Assembly (NCBI GenBank): GCA_027487485.1
Contig: JAIYDN010000070.1
Span: 1 to 64,000, forward strand
From: Planctomycetaceae bacterium
GTDB taxonomy: Bacteria > Planctomycetota > Planctomycetia > Pirellulales > Pirellulaceae
Direction: 5' to 3'
DNA length: 64,000 nt
The notes beneath the pieces are model-generated. The model was not told the DNA's origin, made no database searches, and saw nothing but the letters and a program-made list of their open reading frames with translations. Below are positions 27,622 to 36,251 of this stretch, one piece after another (the first letter of the stretch is position 1; each line of letters begins with the position of its first letter). The translations under genes and the position numbers were made by a program.

Positions 27622-27968
27622 TGATCCTACTACTTTCCAGCGACTTGATGTTTCAGTCGCGAATCAGCAGTACAGCTCGCGCGGCAACTAAAACCTGCCT
27701 GACCGAACGATCTGTCGCGAAACTGATCGAACGAGTGACGGAACCTGGCGCGGTCACCATGATCTTGATCGATCTGACACTGCGGACGATTGATCTGGCT
27801 TTGGAGATCCCTCAAATCAAAAGTGCGTTTCCCGATGGAAAGATTCTTGCATTTGGACCGCACGTCGATGTGGAACGACTGCAAGCAGCTGAAGATGCGG
27901 GCGCCGACTTGGTGCTGACTCGAGGGCAGATGGATCGCGATCTTGTGGCGATCCTTCAAGGAACCTAA
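27621..27968 (+). CDS. Degenerate receiver-domain protein
   Basis: 115 residues with the alternating strand-helix pattern of response-regulator receivers: ILLLSSD, VTMILIDLTL, GKILAFGP and GADLVLTRGQ. The phosphoacceptor position is kept (D51), but the N-terminal acidic pair is reduced to one Asp (D8), the Thr/Ser position reads GP, and the invariant Lys appears as Arg (R101). Normal phosphorylation is therefore doubtful; it may be a pseudo-receiver acting by protein contact. It overlaps the PII stop by 1 nt and is followed 5 bp later by the FIST gene. Confidence 0.75.
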   Translation: MILLLSSDLMFQSRISSTARAATKTCLTERSVAKLIERVTEPGAVTMILIDLTLRTIDLALEIPQIKSAFPDGKILAFGPHVDVERLQAAEDAGADLVLTRGQMDRDLVAILQGT

Positions 27969-27973
27969 TACCG

Positions 27974-29155
27974 ATGTTTGCAAGCAGCGGAATCGCCGAA
28001 CATCCTTCGCTCCATGTCGCAGTTCGCAACGCCTTTCGGGTCGCATCGGACGGACTACGTGAACCGCTCGGGTGCGTCTTTTTGTTCGTTAGTGGCGAAC
28101 GATTGGCCGAACAAGCTTCTGCAATTCGCGAGACTTTATCGGAACTAGCGCCCGACGTTCCCTTCTTCGGTTGCTCGGCGGAGAGCATCGTTGGCACAGG
28201 CCGGGAAATCGAAGGGCAAAGTGCGGCAAGTGTACTGCTTCTAAGCGGTCTAAGTCGTTCCCCTTGGATTTTTCCGATGGAATGTTTGAAAACACCGGAC
28301 GGGCCGACCGTTTTAGGATTTTCTGATGAAGCTTTGGCGGAAGCCCGCGAGGCAGGTGGACTGCTGGTCGTAGGTTGCCCGATGACCTTCTCCGTGGACA
28401 TGCTGAACGATGCTTTGGAACCTGAACGTGGTCAGCCCATCGTCCCCATTATTGGTGGATACTGCAGCAGTCAAAACTGGGGAAATCCGAACCTCTTGTT
28501 TTGCAACGATTCCATCCTAACCCGAGGTGCTGTCGGCTTGGTTCTGCCCCCGGAATTGAAGTGGAAAGCCATTGTCAGCCAAGGCTGTAGCCCTATCGGC
28601 GAACCCATGATTGTCACCGCTCTGGATGGCAACACGATTACCGGATTGGGAGGCAAGCCAGCCCTGCCGATCCTGAAAGACATGATTCAACGACTGCCCA
28701 ATCGAGAACGAGAAATGGCGATCGATGCATTGCTCATTGGCCGCGCGATTACGGAATACTCCGAAACGTTTTCGCATGGCGATTTCCTGATCCGAAACGT
28801 GCAGGGAATCGATCCCGATTGCGATGGCATCGAGGTGACGGATCGCTTCCAAGTTGGCCAGACAGTGCGCTTTCACGTTCGCGACGCCGAGGGCGCCGAT
28901 GCAGATCTCCATCAATTACTGGCCAAGATGGAGACCGAAACTGCCAATAGCAAAGCTGGGCTTCTTTTTAGCTGCAATGGACGGGGCCAACGGATGTTCC
29001 TTTCGTCGAATCATGATGCATTGGCCATCGATCGCTTTTGCCCGGGGCTACCCTTGGCGGGACTATTTGCAGCTGGTGAATTCGCGCCTGTGGGCAATCG
29101 GAACCTGACTCATGGTTTTACCGCCGTCACGGCCTTCGTGATCGAAAAGACTTAG
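27974..29155 (+). CDS. FIST-domain sensory protein (FIST_N and FIST_C)
   Basis: 393 residues. The N-terminal FIST domain (about 5-205) contains FGCSAESIVGTGREIEG and CVFLFVSGE. The C-terminal domain (about 220-385) has GLLFSCNGRGQRMF and PLAGLFAAGEFAPVG, hallmarks of FIST_C. FIST proteins are signal-input modules thought to bind small ligands such as amino acids, often linked to kinases or methyl-accepting receptors. This one stands alone, without an output domain, so output would need a partner. The upstream receiver-like and PII proteins are the obvious candidates (inference from the 5-bp gap and overlaps). Confidence 0.9.
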   Translation: MFASSGIAEHPSLHVAVRNAFRVASDGLREPLGCVFLFVSGERLAEQASAIRETLSELAPDVPFFGCSAESIVGTGREIEGQSAASVLLLSGLSRSPWIFPMECLKTPDGPTVLGFSDEALAEAREAGGLLVVGCPMTFSVDMLNDALEPERGQPIVPIIGGYCSSQNWGNPNLLFCNDSILTRGAVGLVLPPELKWKAIVSQGCSPIGEPMIVTALDGNTITGLGGKPALPILKDMIQRLPNREREMAIDALLIGRAITEYSETFSHGDFLIRNVQGIDPDCDGIEVTDRFQVGQTVRFHVRDAEGADADLHQLLAKMETETANSKAGLLFSCNGRGQRMFLSSNHDALAIDRFCPGLPLAGLFAAGEFAPVGNRNLTHGFTAVTAFVIEKT

Positions 29156-29161
29156 AGCGGA

Positions 29162-30019
29162 TTATCGTTTTAAGAACTTGACGAGTATCCAATCTCCCAA
29201 AGCAGGCCAAAGAGCTGTGATGGCCGCCAGCCATTTGGCTTTCGTTGGGATCACGACTTCGCAACGCTTGGCCGATGCATCCCCCAGTATGCGATTCGCA
29301 AGTCCCACCGGTTCAAGAAGCTTCAGCTTGGCAGCTCCACCTGGGACATTGGCATCGGCAATTTCGAGCCCTCGATCTTTTGCGAGTTGTTCGTAGCGTC
29401 GGCCGGAATCTTCGCGAGCGATCGGACCCGTGCACACCAACATCACGTGGACCTTTTCGTGTTTCAATTCCAATCGCAACTGACGCGACATGGCGGTTAG
29501 CGCCGATTTCGCGGCGTTGTATCCGCCTAGATTCGGGGCTGAAACCAATCCTGCAAGGGAGCCGATATTCACGATGGTGCCGCGAGCCCTAAGCAACGAT
29601 TGCCTGAACAAACGAATTGATTGCCACGTGCAGATGAGATTGTCCTCCAGTAAGGACCGTAGATCAGCAGCCGAAACGGATGAGATCGGTCCTCTGTCCG
29701 AGCGTCCCACAGCGTTGATCAACAAATCTACTTCGTTGGTTTCCAGAAACGCTTGCAGCCGAACGTCATCGCTGGATGAATCGATGGGCTGGTCGCATGG
29801 GACAGAAATGGTTCGCAAATCGATCGAGAATCCGATTGCCTCTTGAGCACCAGCTGCCTTCGCTTTCTGGCAAGCTTGTTCTAGTCGTTCGCGATCGCGT
29901 CCCAGGATCACGATTTTGGCTCCTTGAGCCGCCGCAGCCAGAACCAAATGCAGCCCTAAACCCGACGTACCGCCAGCCACCACAACTCGCTTTTCTTTCC
30001 AATCGTTCCGCTGAGCCAT
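29162..30019 (-). CDS. Short-chain dehydrogenase/reductase
   Basis: 285 residues from ATG 30019 (GGAA upstream; in-frame ATGs 5' of it add up to nine residues). The Rossmann motif VVVAGGTSGLGLHL binds NAD(P). NIGSLAGLVSAPNLGGYNAAK carries the catalytic Ser, Tyr and Lys. A hydrophobic C-terminal helix (LAAITALWPALGDWILVKFL) may lie against the membrane, as in SDRs acting on lipids. Substrate unknown. It converges on the FIST gene with only 6 bp between. Confidence 0.9.
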   Translation of the reverse strand: MAQRNDWKEKRVVVAGGTSGLGLHLVLAAAAQGAKIVILGRDRERLEQACQKAKAAGAQEAIGFSIDLRTISVPCDQPIDSSSDDVRLQAFLETNEVDLLINAVGRSDRGPISSVSAADLRSLLEDNLICTWQSIRLFRQSLLRARGTIVNIGSLAGLVSAPNLGGYNAAKSALTAMSRQLRLELKHEKVHVMLVCTGPIAREDSGRRYEQLAKDRGLEIADANVPGGAAKLKLLEPVGLANRILGDASAKRCEVVIPTKAKWLAAITALWPALGDWILVKFLKR

Positions 30020-30253
30020 CAAAAAATTTCCAGGTTTCATAGGCAACGTTCAAGGTTCACTTGTCTCACCTTATGACAAGCATAAGGATTCCTTGCAGAG
30101 CGTCGCTGTTTCGTGGGCCAGTGTACCATGTTGACCTGGAAAGCAAATTGACGTACTCCTGTAGCCAAACGCGATGTGAAACGTGACAATACGCCTCATG
30201 CGCGACTCGCATCGCTTTCTCGTTTCTCCTTTTTTAAGAGTCGAATCAATAAA

Positions 30254-31699
30254 ATGCCACGTAATACGCTTAGCGAAGCTCGAACCAAGATTGTTGCTAC
30301 GGTGGGCCCCGCTTGCGAAGATATCGCAATTTTGACGGAGCTGGTCATTCACGGCGTGGATATTTTTCGAATCAATGCCGCGCATGGAACTCAGGCGGAT
30401 TACGCTCGAGTGCTTGCAAAGATTGAGCAGGTTCGAATCAACACCAATTTTCAAGTGGGTGTGTTGTTGGACTTAGCGGGCCCTAAGATTCGGCTTGGTA
30501 AATTGACTCAGGATCCACTGGAAGTGGACGTAGGATCGGAAGTGACCTTCGTGCGAGGGGATGTTTCCAATTCCCCAACGGAACTGACCAGCAACTACAC
30601 GAAGTTGATCGACGAATTGGCGGTTGGCCATTCGGTGATGCTGGCCGACGGGATGATTTCGATGGAGGTGGTTGAAAAACAACGCGACTCGGTTCGTTGC
30701 GTCGTCAACGTCAAGGGTACGATCCGATCGAAACAAGGAATCAATCTTCCAGGAACATCGCTGTCCGTTTCTTCAATGCGTCCCGAAGACATTGAAAACG
30801 CCTTATGGGCAGCCAAGAACAACATCGATTTCATCAGCCTTTCCTTCGTACGATCGGCTCAGGATGTTTTTTCGCTCAAGAATCTTTTGTCCTCCATGGA
30901 CGCTCAAGCATTGGTGATTGCAAAAATCGAAAAGCGGGAAGCGTTAGAACACCTGGAAGCAATCGTCGACGCGGCAGACGGAGTGATGGTGGCTCGTGGC
31001 GATCTGGGGGTTGAGATCGACGTGGCGGACACACCGGTTGCGCAGAAACGGATCATTCAAGTATGTCGCGAAAAGTTAAAGCCTGTGATCGTTGCGACGC
31101 AAATGCTAGAGAGCATGCATCACAACCGACGTCCAACCCGCGCCGAAGCAAGCGACGTTGCCAACGCGATTCTGGATGGTGCAGACGCATGCATGCTCAG
31201 CGGCGAAACCGCGATTGGTGATTTCCCAGTCATTACGGTCGACACCATGAACAGGATCATGTTGAGCACGGAGAGAATGCTCAAGACGATGCCTCAAGAC
31301 AGCAAGACCCGTTTCTCCTCTCGAGTTCACCCCATCACTTCCGCGGTGACTCATAATGCAGCCAACATTGCGGAAGCGATTGACGCAAAGCTGGTCGTGG
31401 TCGCAAGCCGATCGGGCGGGACAGCATGGGTTAAGGCCAAGCAACGCAACTACATCCCAACATTGGGCGTCAGCGATTCTGACCACACACTTCGGCGCAT
31501 GTGCTTGTTCTGGGGTATCATGCCGCACCGGGTGAAGAATCTCGATAACCCCGAAGCGCTGTTTGACGAGGTCACGCAATGGGGGATCGAACGCGGAATG
31601 TTAGCCCCGGGTGATCATGTTGTTTACGTGACCGGAACCGGACTACTGAGCAACACTCACAATCTGCTGGTTGTTCACGAAGTTCCGAAACAGGCTTAG
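30254..31699 (+). CDS. pyk: Pyruvate kinase
   Basis: 481 residues from ATG 30254. N-terminal TKIVATVGPAC, MVARGDLGVEI and IVATQMLESM are the family landmarks; the last two contain magnesium and phosphoenolpyruvate ligands. The C-terminal allosteric domain (about 350-481) is complete. It makes pyruvate and ATP from phosphoenolpyruvate at the end of glycolysis. A single gene with no glycolytic neighbours. The start at 30176 would add 26 basic residues unlike the family. Confidence 0.96.
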   Translation: MPRNTLSEARTKIVATVGPACEDIAILTELVIHGVDIFRINAAHGTQADYARVLAKIEQVRINTNFQVGVLLDLAGPKIRLGKLTQDPLEVDVGSEVTFVRGDVSNSPTELTSNYTKLIDELAVGHSVMLADGMISMEVVEKQRDSVRCVVNVKGTIRSKQGINLPGTSLSVSSMRPEDIENALWAAKNNIDFISLSFVRSAQDVFSLKNLLSSMDAQALVIAKIEKREALEHLEAIVDAADGVMVARGDLGVEIDVADTPVAQKRIIQVCREKLKPVIVATQMLESMHHNRRPTRAEASDVANAILDGADACMLSGETAIGDFPVITVDTMNRIMLSTERMLKTMPQDSKTRFSSRVHPITSAVTHNAANIAEAIDAKLVVVASRSGGTAWVKAKQRNYIPTLGVSDSDHTLRRMCLFWGIMPHRVKNLDNPEALFDEVTQWGIERGMLAPGDHVVYVTGTGLLSNTHNLLVVHEVPKQA

Positions 31700-31780
31700 T
31701 TTTGTTTCGGTAACACCCGGAAGAGGACTTTCGGGTTCGCGGTTCAACCTGGCGGTACTCGCGGTCGACAGGTTTTTTTC

Positions 31781-31825
31781 GAGTACGAGTACGAGTACCA
31801 TCGCAAGCGATTGAGTACGAGTAAG
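31781..31825. repeat. GAGTAC tandem repeat
   Basis: GAGTACGAGTACGAGTACC and, after a short break (ATCGCAAGCGATT), GAGTACGAGTAAG. The break itself contains TCGCAAGCGA, a short palindrome. It is located between pyk and the small secreted protein gene; probably slippage-derived. Confidence 0.7.
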
Positions 31826-31880
31826 AATGCTCGTAAGATTGGGCTGCCTGATCTAGGTAGATTTCGGGATGGCGGTTGTT

Positions 31881-32222
31881 TTAGAAGCCGTACGTTCCAG
31901 TCGACTGGTAGAAGGTTCCTGCACCGGGGTACATATAAATTCTTCGAGTGCGAACTGGAGGTGGGGCTAAAGTGAACACGCCTGCATTGATGGTTGGCTG
32001 AGCGTAATTGTAGCCAATCATGTCGTAGTACTTGACGATGGCACTGCGATGCTCAGAATCAGCTCGCGCTCGGGCTGTCAAATATTGCTGTACGGGAGAA
32101 ACTTCGAATCGGGCACTCTTGGCTGGTACCGAACCACCCGTCAATGGCTCGCTGTTTTGTGCGAATGCACTCAGGCTGGTCAGAATCGAAGAGAGGCAAA
32201 ATGCAAGAAGAAATAGTCGCAT
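31881..32222 (-). CDS. Small secreted protein, unknown
   Basis: 113 residues from ATG 32222, which begins a clear signal peptide (MRLFLLAFCLSSILTSLSAFAQ). The mature part of about 90 residues has no known domain. It is rich in Tyr, Thr, Ala and Pro, with a C-terminus (YMYPGAGTFYQSTGTYGF) resembling Gly/Tyr-rich surface proteins. Nothing in its neighbourhood indicates a role. Confidence 0.65.
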   Translation of the reverse strand: MRLFLLAFCLSSILTSLSAFAQNSEPLTGGSVPAKSARFEVSPVQQYLTARARADSEHRSAIVKYYDMIGYNYAQPTINAGVFTLAPPPVRTRRIYMYPGAGTFYQSTGTYGF

Positions 32223-32484
32223 GGAATGGTCGCTCGTTGAAAGAAAGGCAGAATCCAAAAGCACCATCCATGGCTACACATGACCCACTTGTCGATCGGA
32301 CCGGGATCAGACGGTTCATCGACCTAAGCCCCCTGCAAAAAACAATCGAATTCCAAAGCAAGATACAAACCCGACCAGTGTTAAAGCTTCGCGCACTGCT
32401 ATTTTTGACGCTGCGTGATAAAATGGTTCCCTTATCCCATCTCCCATTATTCCTTGTCTCTTCTTTTCTCTCTCGAGGTATCGT

Positions 32485-33366
32485 ATGTCGGAAGTTTTAG
32501 ATCTGCTTTCATCGGAGCTGGACGAAAAGCAAATTCGCGAAATTGCCAAGCATTTGGACGCGGATGAATCGCAAACGGAAGCCGCGATTGCGGCAGCTCT
32601 GCCAACCTTGATCAGCGCGATCGGTCGCCATTCGGAGACGGAACAAGGTGCTGCTATGATCTCCCAGCAAATGCAAGGGATCGGCGGTGGTTCGCTAGGT
32701 GATCTCCTGGGCGGTCTGCTCGGAGGCCAGCAACGTACCGGGGGAGCCAGCCGCGGTTCTGCCCCATCCCCATTCCCATCGGGAAACCAAACGAAACCGG
32801 CTGCAAAGTATGAGGATATCTTGCCGGATGGATTCGACGAACCGAAGCAATCGGGCAGACCTTCCTCCAATCCAGACTTGGGCTTCCCTGCAGATCGGCT
32901 CCCGCCCCAAGAACATTCTTCGCCCTTGGATCGGGCGTTAGGGCCAGGGAATGAGCTTCCATCGTCGGCGGGTTCTTCGCGCAGCGAAACAAGTCAGGCT
33001 GATTTCTCATCGAAATCAATCGATGATGTATTGGGTAATGCACTTGGGAACAAAAAGAGTCGCGTAGAAGAATCCATAGGACGATCAAGCGGCCTGGACA
33101 TGAAGAAAATCGGGCCCTTGATTGCAATTCTCGGCCCATTGGTCTTAGGGGCCATGAAGGCAAAGGCGAGCACTCGAACTTCCGGAAATTCGCGATCCAT
33201 CAATCCTGGTGATCTGACCGAGATGATGCGCGGCGAGCGGAATTCGGTCGAGAAACGACCGGGCGGAAGCATGATCGGAAAGATGCTCGATCAAGACGGC
33301 GATGGAGACTTTGATTTGTCCGACATCATCAAGCTTGGAATGCGATTTTTGTTCCCGCGTAAGTAG
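32485..33366 (+). CDS. DUF937-like protein with calcium-binding-like C-terminus
   Basis: 293 residues. The N-terminal 70 residues (LDEKQIREIAKHLDADESQTEAAIAAALPTLIS) match the helical DUF937/YidB-like repeat. A long Gly/Ser/Pro-rich linker (about 70-200) follows. Near 205-235 lies a hydrophobic segment, IGPLIAILGPLVLGAMKAK, probably a helix against or in a membrane. The C-terminus has DQDGDGDFDLSDII, which fits a dockerin or EF-hand-type calcium loop. No signal peptide is seen. Function unknown. Confidence 0.75.
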   Translation: MSEVLDLLSSELDEKQIREIAKHLDADESQTEAAIAAALPTLISAIGRHSETEQGAAMISQQMQGIGGGSLGDLLGGLLGGQQRTGGASRGSAPSPFPSGNQTKPAAKYEDILPDGFDEPKQSGRPSSNPDLGFPADRLPPQEHSSPLDRALGPGNELPSSAGSSRSETSQADFSSKSIDDVLGNALGNKKSRVEESIGRSSGLDMKKIGPLIAILGPLVLGAMKAKASTRTSGNSRSINPGDLTEMMRGERNSVEKRPGGSMIGKMLDQDGDGDFDLSDIIKLGMRFLFPRK

Positions 33367-33818
33367 TGGGCAGCAGGTGGCAGGGGTTGTTGTTATTGGA
33401 CCTGGAGTGGGTTTGACGCCCTGCATTGACACAGACAAGAGCGACAAAGATCGCAATTGATTTAGAAGCCACGATAGTGGCGGCAGGTGGTAGCCATGGG
33501 CGAAAGCCCATGGTCTTCGGCAACACAAAAAAGAAAGTCCCGGAGGGACGACAGGAGTGCCTAATTCATGCCGCCATTTCATGGCTCCGATCGTATGATG
33601 GCGTGAGTACCATGGGCTCACGCCCATGGCTACATCCTGACGTCCCTTCAGGACTAAGAAAAAGCCACGTTTCCCATGTGGGCCAACGCCCGCAGTTCAG
33701 TGAAGAAACGAGACCTATCGCGGCTAGCGCCTGCGGCTCAGTGAAAAGGCAAAAAAATCCCCAAGGCAAAGCCCCGGGGACTAGAAAAATCTCAAGCCTC
33801 AAGCCTCACACCACAAGC
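33367..33818. repeat. Intergenic cluster of dispersed palindromic repeats
   Basis: No gene. It contains a left copy (33489-33516, TAGCCATGGGCGAAAGCCCATGG) and a right, inverted copy (33611-33658, CATGGGCTCACGCCCATGGC followed by TACATCCTGACGTCC), so the block is a large dyad. A copy of the GCGGCTAGCGCCTGCGGCTC repeat lies at 33719-33744. Related copies occur at 42091-42140 and elsewhere. Open frames through here are artefacts of the repeats. Confidence 0.8.
33751..33782 (-). terminator. Intrinsic terminator of the glutathione peroxidase gene
   Basis: On the minus strand AGTCCCCGGGGCTTTGCC folds with TTGGGGATTTTTTT: an inner GGC/GCC and outer CCCC/GGGG stem followed by seven T residues, 36 bp after the gpx stop. 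The plus strand starts with seven A residues, so it is directional. Confidence 0.75.
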
Positions 33819-34439
33819 CTACTTCGCTTCCAAGGCAGCTTCGATGACCTTCATGACTTCAGCCGAATCTGGCTTTACGCCACTTCCGAAGCGCCCTACT
33901 AGATTCCCCTTGCGATCCAAAATGAACTTTTCAAAGTTCCAGGCGACAGGGCCTTTGCCCTTGGGCTGAGCGTCCACATCCGACAGGTACTTGAACAAGT
34001 CGCAAGCCTTATCCTTGCCCTTGTCAACAACATTCACCTTTTCCATCATGTCGAACGTCACATGGTACTTGCTGGAACAGAATTCTTTGATTTCCTTGCT
34101 TGAACCAGCTTCTTGGCCGCCAAACTGATTGCAGGGAACGCCAACGATCTCAAGGCCTTTTTCCTTGAACGATTCGTTCAGCTTTTGGAGGGCGTCGTAC
34201 TGAGGAGTCATGCCGCACTTGCTGGCCACGTTGACAAACATAACCACTTTGCCAGCGTACTTGCTCATGTCTGCTGGTTCGCCATCCAGCGTGTTCATCT
34301 TGAAGGTCAATGCCTTTGGAAGATCAGACTTTCCTGCTTCCTCGGCATATGCGGACGAGTTCGATCCCATTGGATCGGATGCGTTGCCTGAAACCATGGC
34401 CATAGCGGCAATCCCTGCAAGTAGTGTTTTACGGTACAT
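33819..34439 (-). CDS. Exported glutathione peroxidase
   Basis: 206 residues from ATG 34439 (AAGGAA 9-10 nt upstream). An N-terminal hydrophobic segment (LLAGIAAMAMVSGNA) suggests export, which is unusual for this family in most bacteria. The catalytic set is complete: C75 in NVASKCGMTPQY, Q109 in CNQFGGQE, W167 and N168 in VAWNFEKF, with C121 in position to act as resolving Cys. Cys-type enzymes of this kind usually use thioredoxin. It would protect the periplasm from peroxides if exported (inference). Confidence 0.9.
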   Translation of the reverse strand: MYRKTLLAGIAAMAMVSGNASDPMGSNSSAYAEEAGKSDLPKALTFKMNTLDGEPADMSKYAGKVVMFVNVASKCGMTPQYDALQKLNESFKEKGLEIVGVPCNQFGGQEAGSSKEIKEFCSSKYHVTFDMMEKVNVVDKGKDKACDLFKYLSDVDAQPKGKGPVAWNFEKFILDRKGNLVGRFGSGVKPDSAEVMKVIEAALEAK

Positions 34440-34744
34440 AGACAAATATTCCTTGAGTAGGGTGAACGTGAGCAACACAAGTCGCCCGAAATTTTTAAAA
34501 CAAAGTCAATCGACGATTCTTCGAAGTATACCAAACTGTCTAGGGCTTGATGCTTTAATTACAACCCGACGCGTAAGCGAGGGATTCTGTTGGATTGCAC
34601 GCCCCTCACTCACGCTTCGGGTTGTGATGTTTCCTTTGCCTGCGGCAAATCTATTAAAGCAACAAGCCGTCACGCGTCGGGTTGGGATTGCATAGGCTGA
34701 CGCTCGCCTTACACGACTTCATCAACATGCCGTCTGGCTTGGGG
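34440..34744. other. Intergenic region with inverted repeat
   Basis: About 305 bp upstream of gpx and downstream of the MoxR gene; it carries the inverted repeat at 34561-34625 and a third related word at 34676-34690 (ACGCGTCGGGTTGGG). No ORF is supported. Confidence 0.5.
34561..34625. repeat. Imperfect inverted repeat with arms ACAACCCGACGCGTAAGCGA
   Basis: The left arm ACAACCCGACGCGTAAGCGA (34561-34580) pairs imperfectly with the right arm TCACTCACGCTTCGGGTTGT (34605-34624). A related half-copy (CACGCGTCGGGTTGGGATTG) follows near 34672. It resembles the short mobile palindromic elements common in planctomycete intergenic regions. Confidence 0.7.
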
Positions 34745-36175
34745 CTACACCTCGTAGCTGACTTTTCCGTGTTTGCTAGCTCTGCTAATCTTGTCCAGGC
34801 TATACAGACCGGCCAAAACGAACTCGACACATGATGCTCTTACGGCAGGTTGGTCGTTTGCGTTCACTTCGAAGGCAGCTTCCCAAACCGGCGGAACGTG
34901 CTTGATTCTTTCTGCATAGTCGGCGCTGGGCAAGAGATCCCCCACTTCGATCCGCACTCCTTTGTTAAAAACATTGGCGATTTCCCCTACTCCGTGCTCG
35001 CTGGTGTATTCTTCGAACACCACCTTGATCGCATTGGCCACTAAGGAATCCAGGATTTTTCTTTCCGTCATCTGGTGGCTCCCCATCAAATCGACTTCCA
35101 ACTTGCCCAACGAACTGGAATACAAGTGTCCAAGATCGCTGATTCTTGGAACAGCAACAGATTCGCCTAGCAAAACAGCTCGATGTCTTGCCGAAGCGAT
35201 CATGGTTCGGTAGTTGGACAAGGAAAATCTGGCCGAAACCCCGGACGCTTGGTCGACATACTTGCTTTTGCGAGCCTGAGTGGTGATCTCTTCGATAATC
35301 TGAGTCATGAAGTAGGGGACTTGGACGGGGTAAGGGCCGCCCAGGTCGATCCCGCTTTCTTGCTTCAAGATTTCAATGCCCAGATCGCGATCGGTTTGGT
35401 AGTGTGTTTGGATCAAAGAACCGATGCGATCCTTCAATTGCGGAATGACTTTTCCGCTTCGGTTGTAGGTGCCTGGATTGGCTGAAAACAAAATGAAGAC
35501 ATCCAAATCGAACCGAATTGGGTATCCGCGGATTTGTACATCCCGCTCTTCCAAGATATTGAACAGACCAACCTGAACCAATTCGTCCAGCTCCGGCAAT
35601 TCGTTCATGGCAAAAATACCGCGGTGCATTCGGGGAATCAGGCCAAAGTGCAAGGCCGATTCGGAACTCATGCTAACACCGCCAGTTAACTTGGACGGAT
35701 CGATTTCGCCGATCACGTCAGCAAACTTGGTGCCTGGCGCAAGTCGCTCGACATAGCGTTCCGATCGATGCCACCAGCCGATGGGAACTTGGTCGGCAGC
35801 GTGACTGGCCAGAAAGTCCTTCGCGGTGTTCGTGATCGGTTTGAAGGGATCTTCATGAACGGGCACTTCTGGAATGTCCAGATAAGGGATGAATTCGTCC
35901 AGGAAACGAACAAGAGTACGCATGATGCGGCTCTTGGCTTGCCCTTTCTCCCCAAGAAACAGCAAATCATGCCCTGCCAGCAAGGCGATGTTAAGCTCTG
36001 GGATGACGGTATCGTCGTATCCGATGATTCCTGGATACAGCGGCTCGCCAGCAGCCAGCATTCGTAGAAAATTGGAACGAATTTCCTCTTTGACGGAGCG
36101 ACTTTTCCAACCAGAATTTTGGAGTTCGGCCAGGGTCGTGGGCTTCGGGGCAGCGATTTCAGGCATGCTTCTCAA
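34745..36175 (-). CDS. MoxR/RavA-type AAA+ ATPase (magnesium-chelatase-like)
   Basis: 476 residues. The Walker A is GEKGQAKS (75-82), with the A-K-S form usual in MoxR/RavA proteins. [12 protein letters not shown] is the Walker B region and [22 protein letters not shown] carries sensor 1. Such ATPases act as chaperones that insert cofactors or activate complexes, generally with a VWA-domain partner. No VWA gene is adjacent, so the partner is unknown. An internal start at M4 is possible. It is separated from the upstream ABC operon by about 76 bp on the same strand. Confidence 0.88.
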   Translation of the reverse strand: MRSMPEIAAPKPTTLAELQNSGWKSRSVKEEIRSNFLRMLAAGEPLYPGIIGYDDTVIPELNIALLAGHDLLFLGEKGQAKSRIMRTLVRFLDEFIPYLDIPEVPVHEDPFKPITNTAKDFLASHAADQVPIGWWHRSERYVERLAPGTKFADVIGEIDPSKLTGGVSMSSESALHFGLIPRMHRGIFAMNELPELDELVQVGLFNILEERDVQIRGYPIRFDLDVFILFSANPGTYNRSGKVIPQLKDRIGSLIQTHYQTDRDLGIEILKQESGIDLGGPYPVQVPYFMTQIIEEITTQARKSKYVDQASGVSARFSLSNYRTMIASARHRAVLLGESVAVPRISDLGHLYSSSLGKLEVDLMGSHQMTERKILDSLVANAIKVVFEEYTSEHGVGEIANVFNKGVRIEVGDLLPSADYAERIKHVPPVWEAAFEVNANDQPAVRASCVEFVLAGLYSLDKISRASKHGKVSYEV

Positions 36176-36251
36176 TGTTCTCAGGAGTGGGATGTTTTCG
36201 TAACATCCCTTTATAGCATGCTGGGAAGTTGGCTAGGCGTCAATTCACGCT

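Noticed and set aside
32316-32870. Minus-strand 184-residue open frame
   Set aside because: It is antisense to the DUF937-like gene, which has a recognisable N-terminal domain.
33426-33902. Plus-strand 158-residue open frame
   Set aside because: It is made of the intergenic palindromic repeats and runs into the gpx gene on the other strand.
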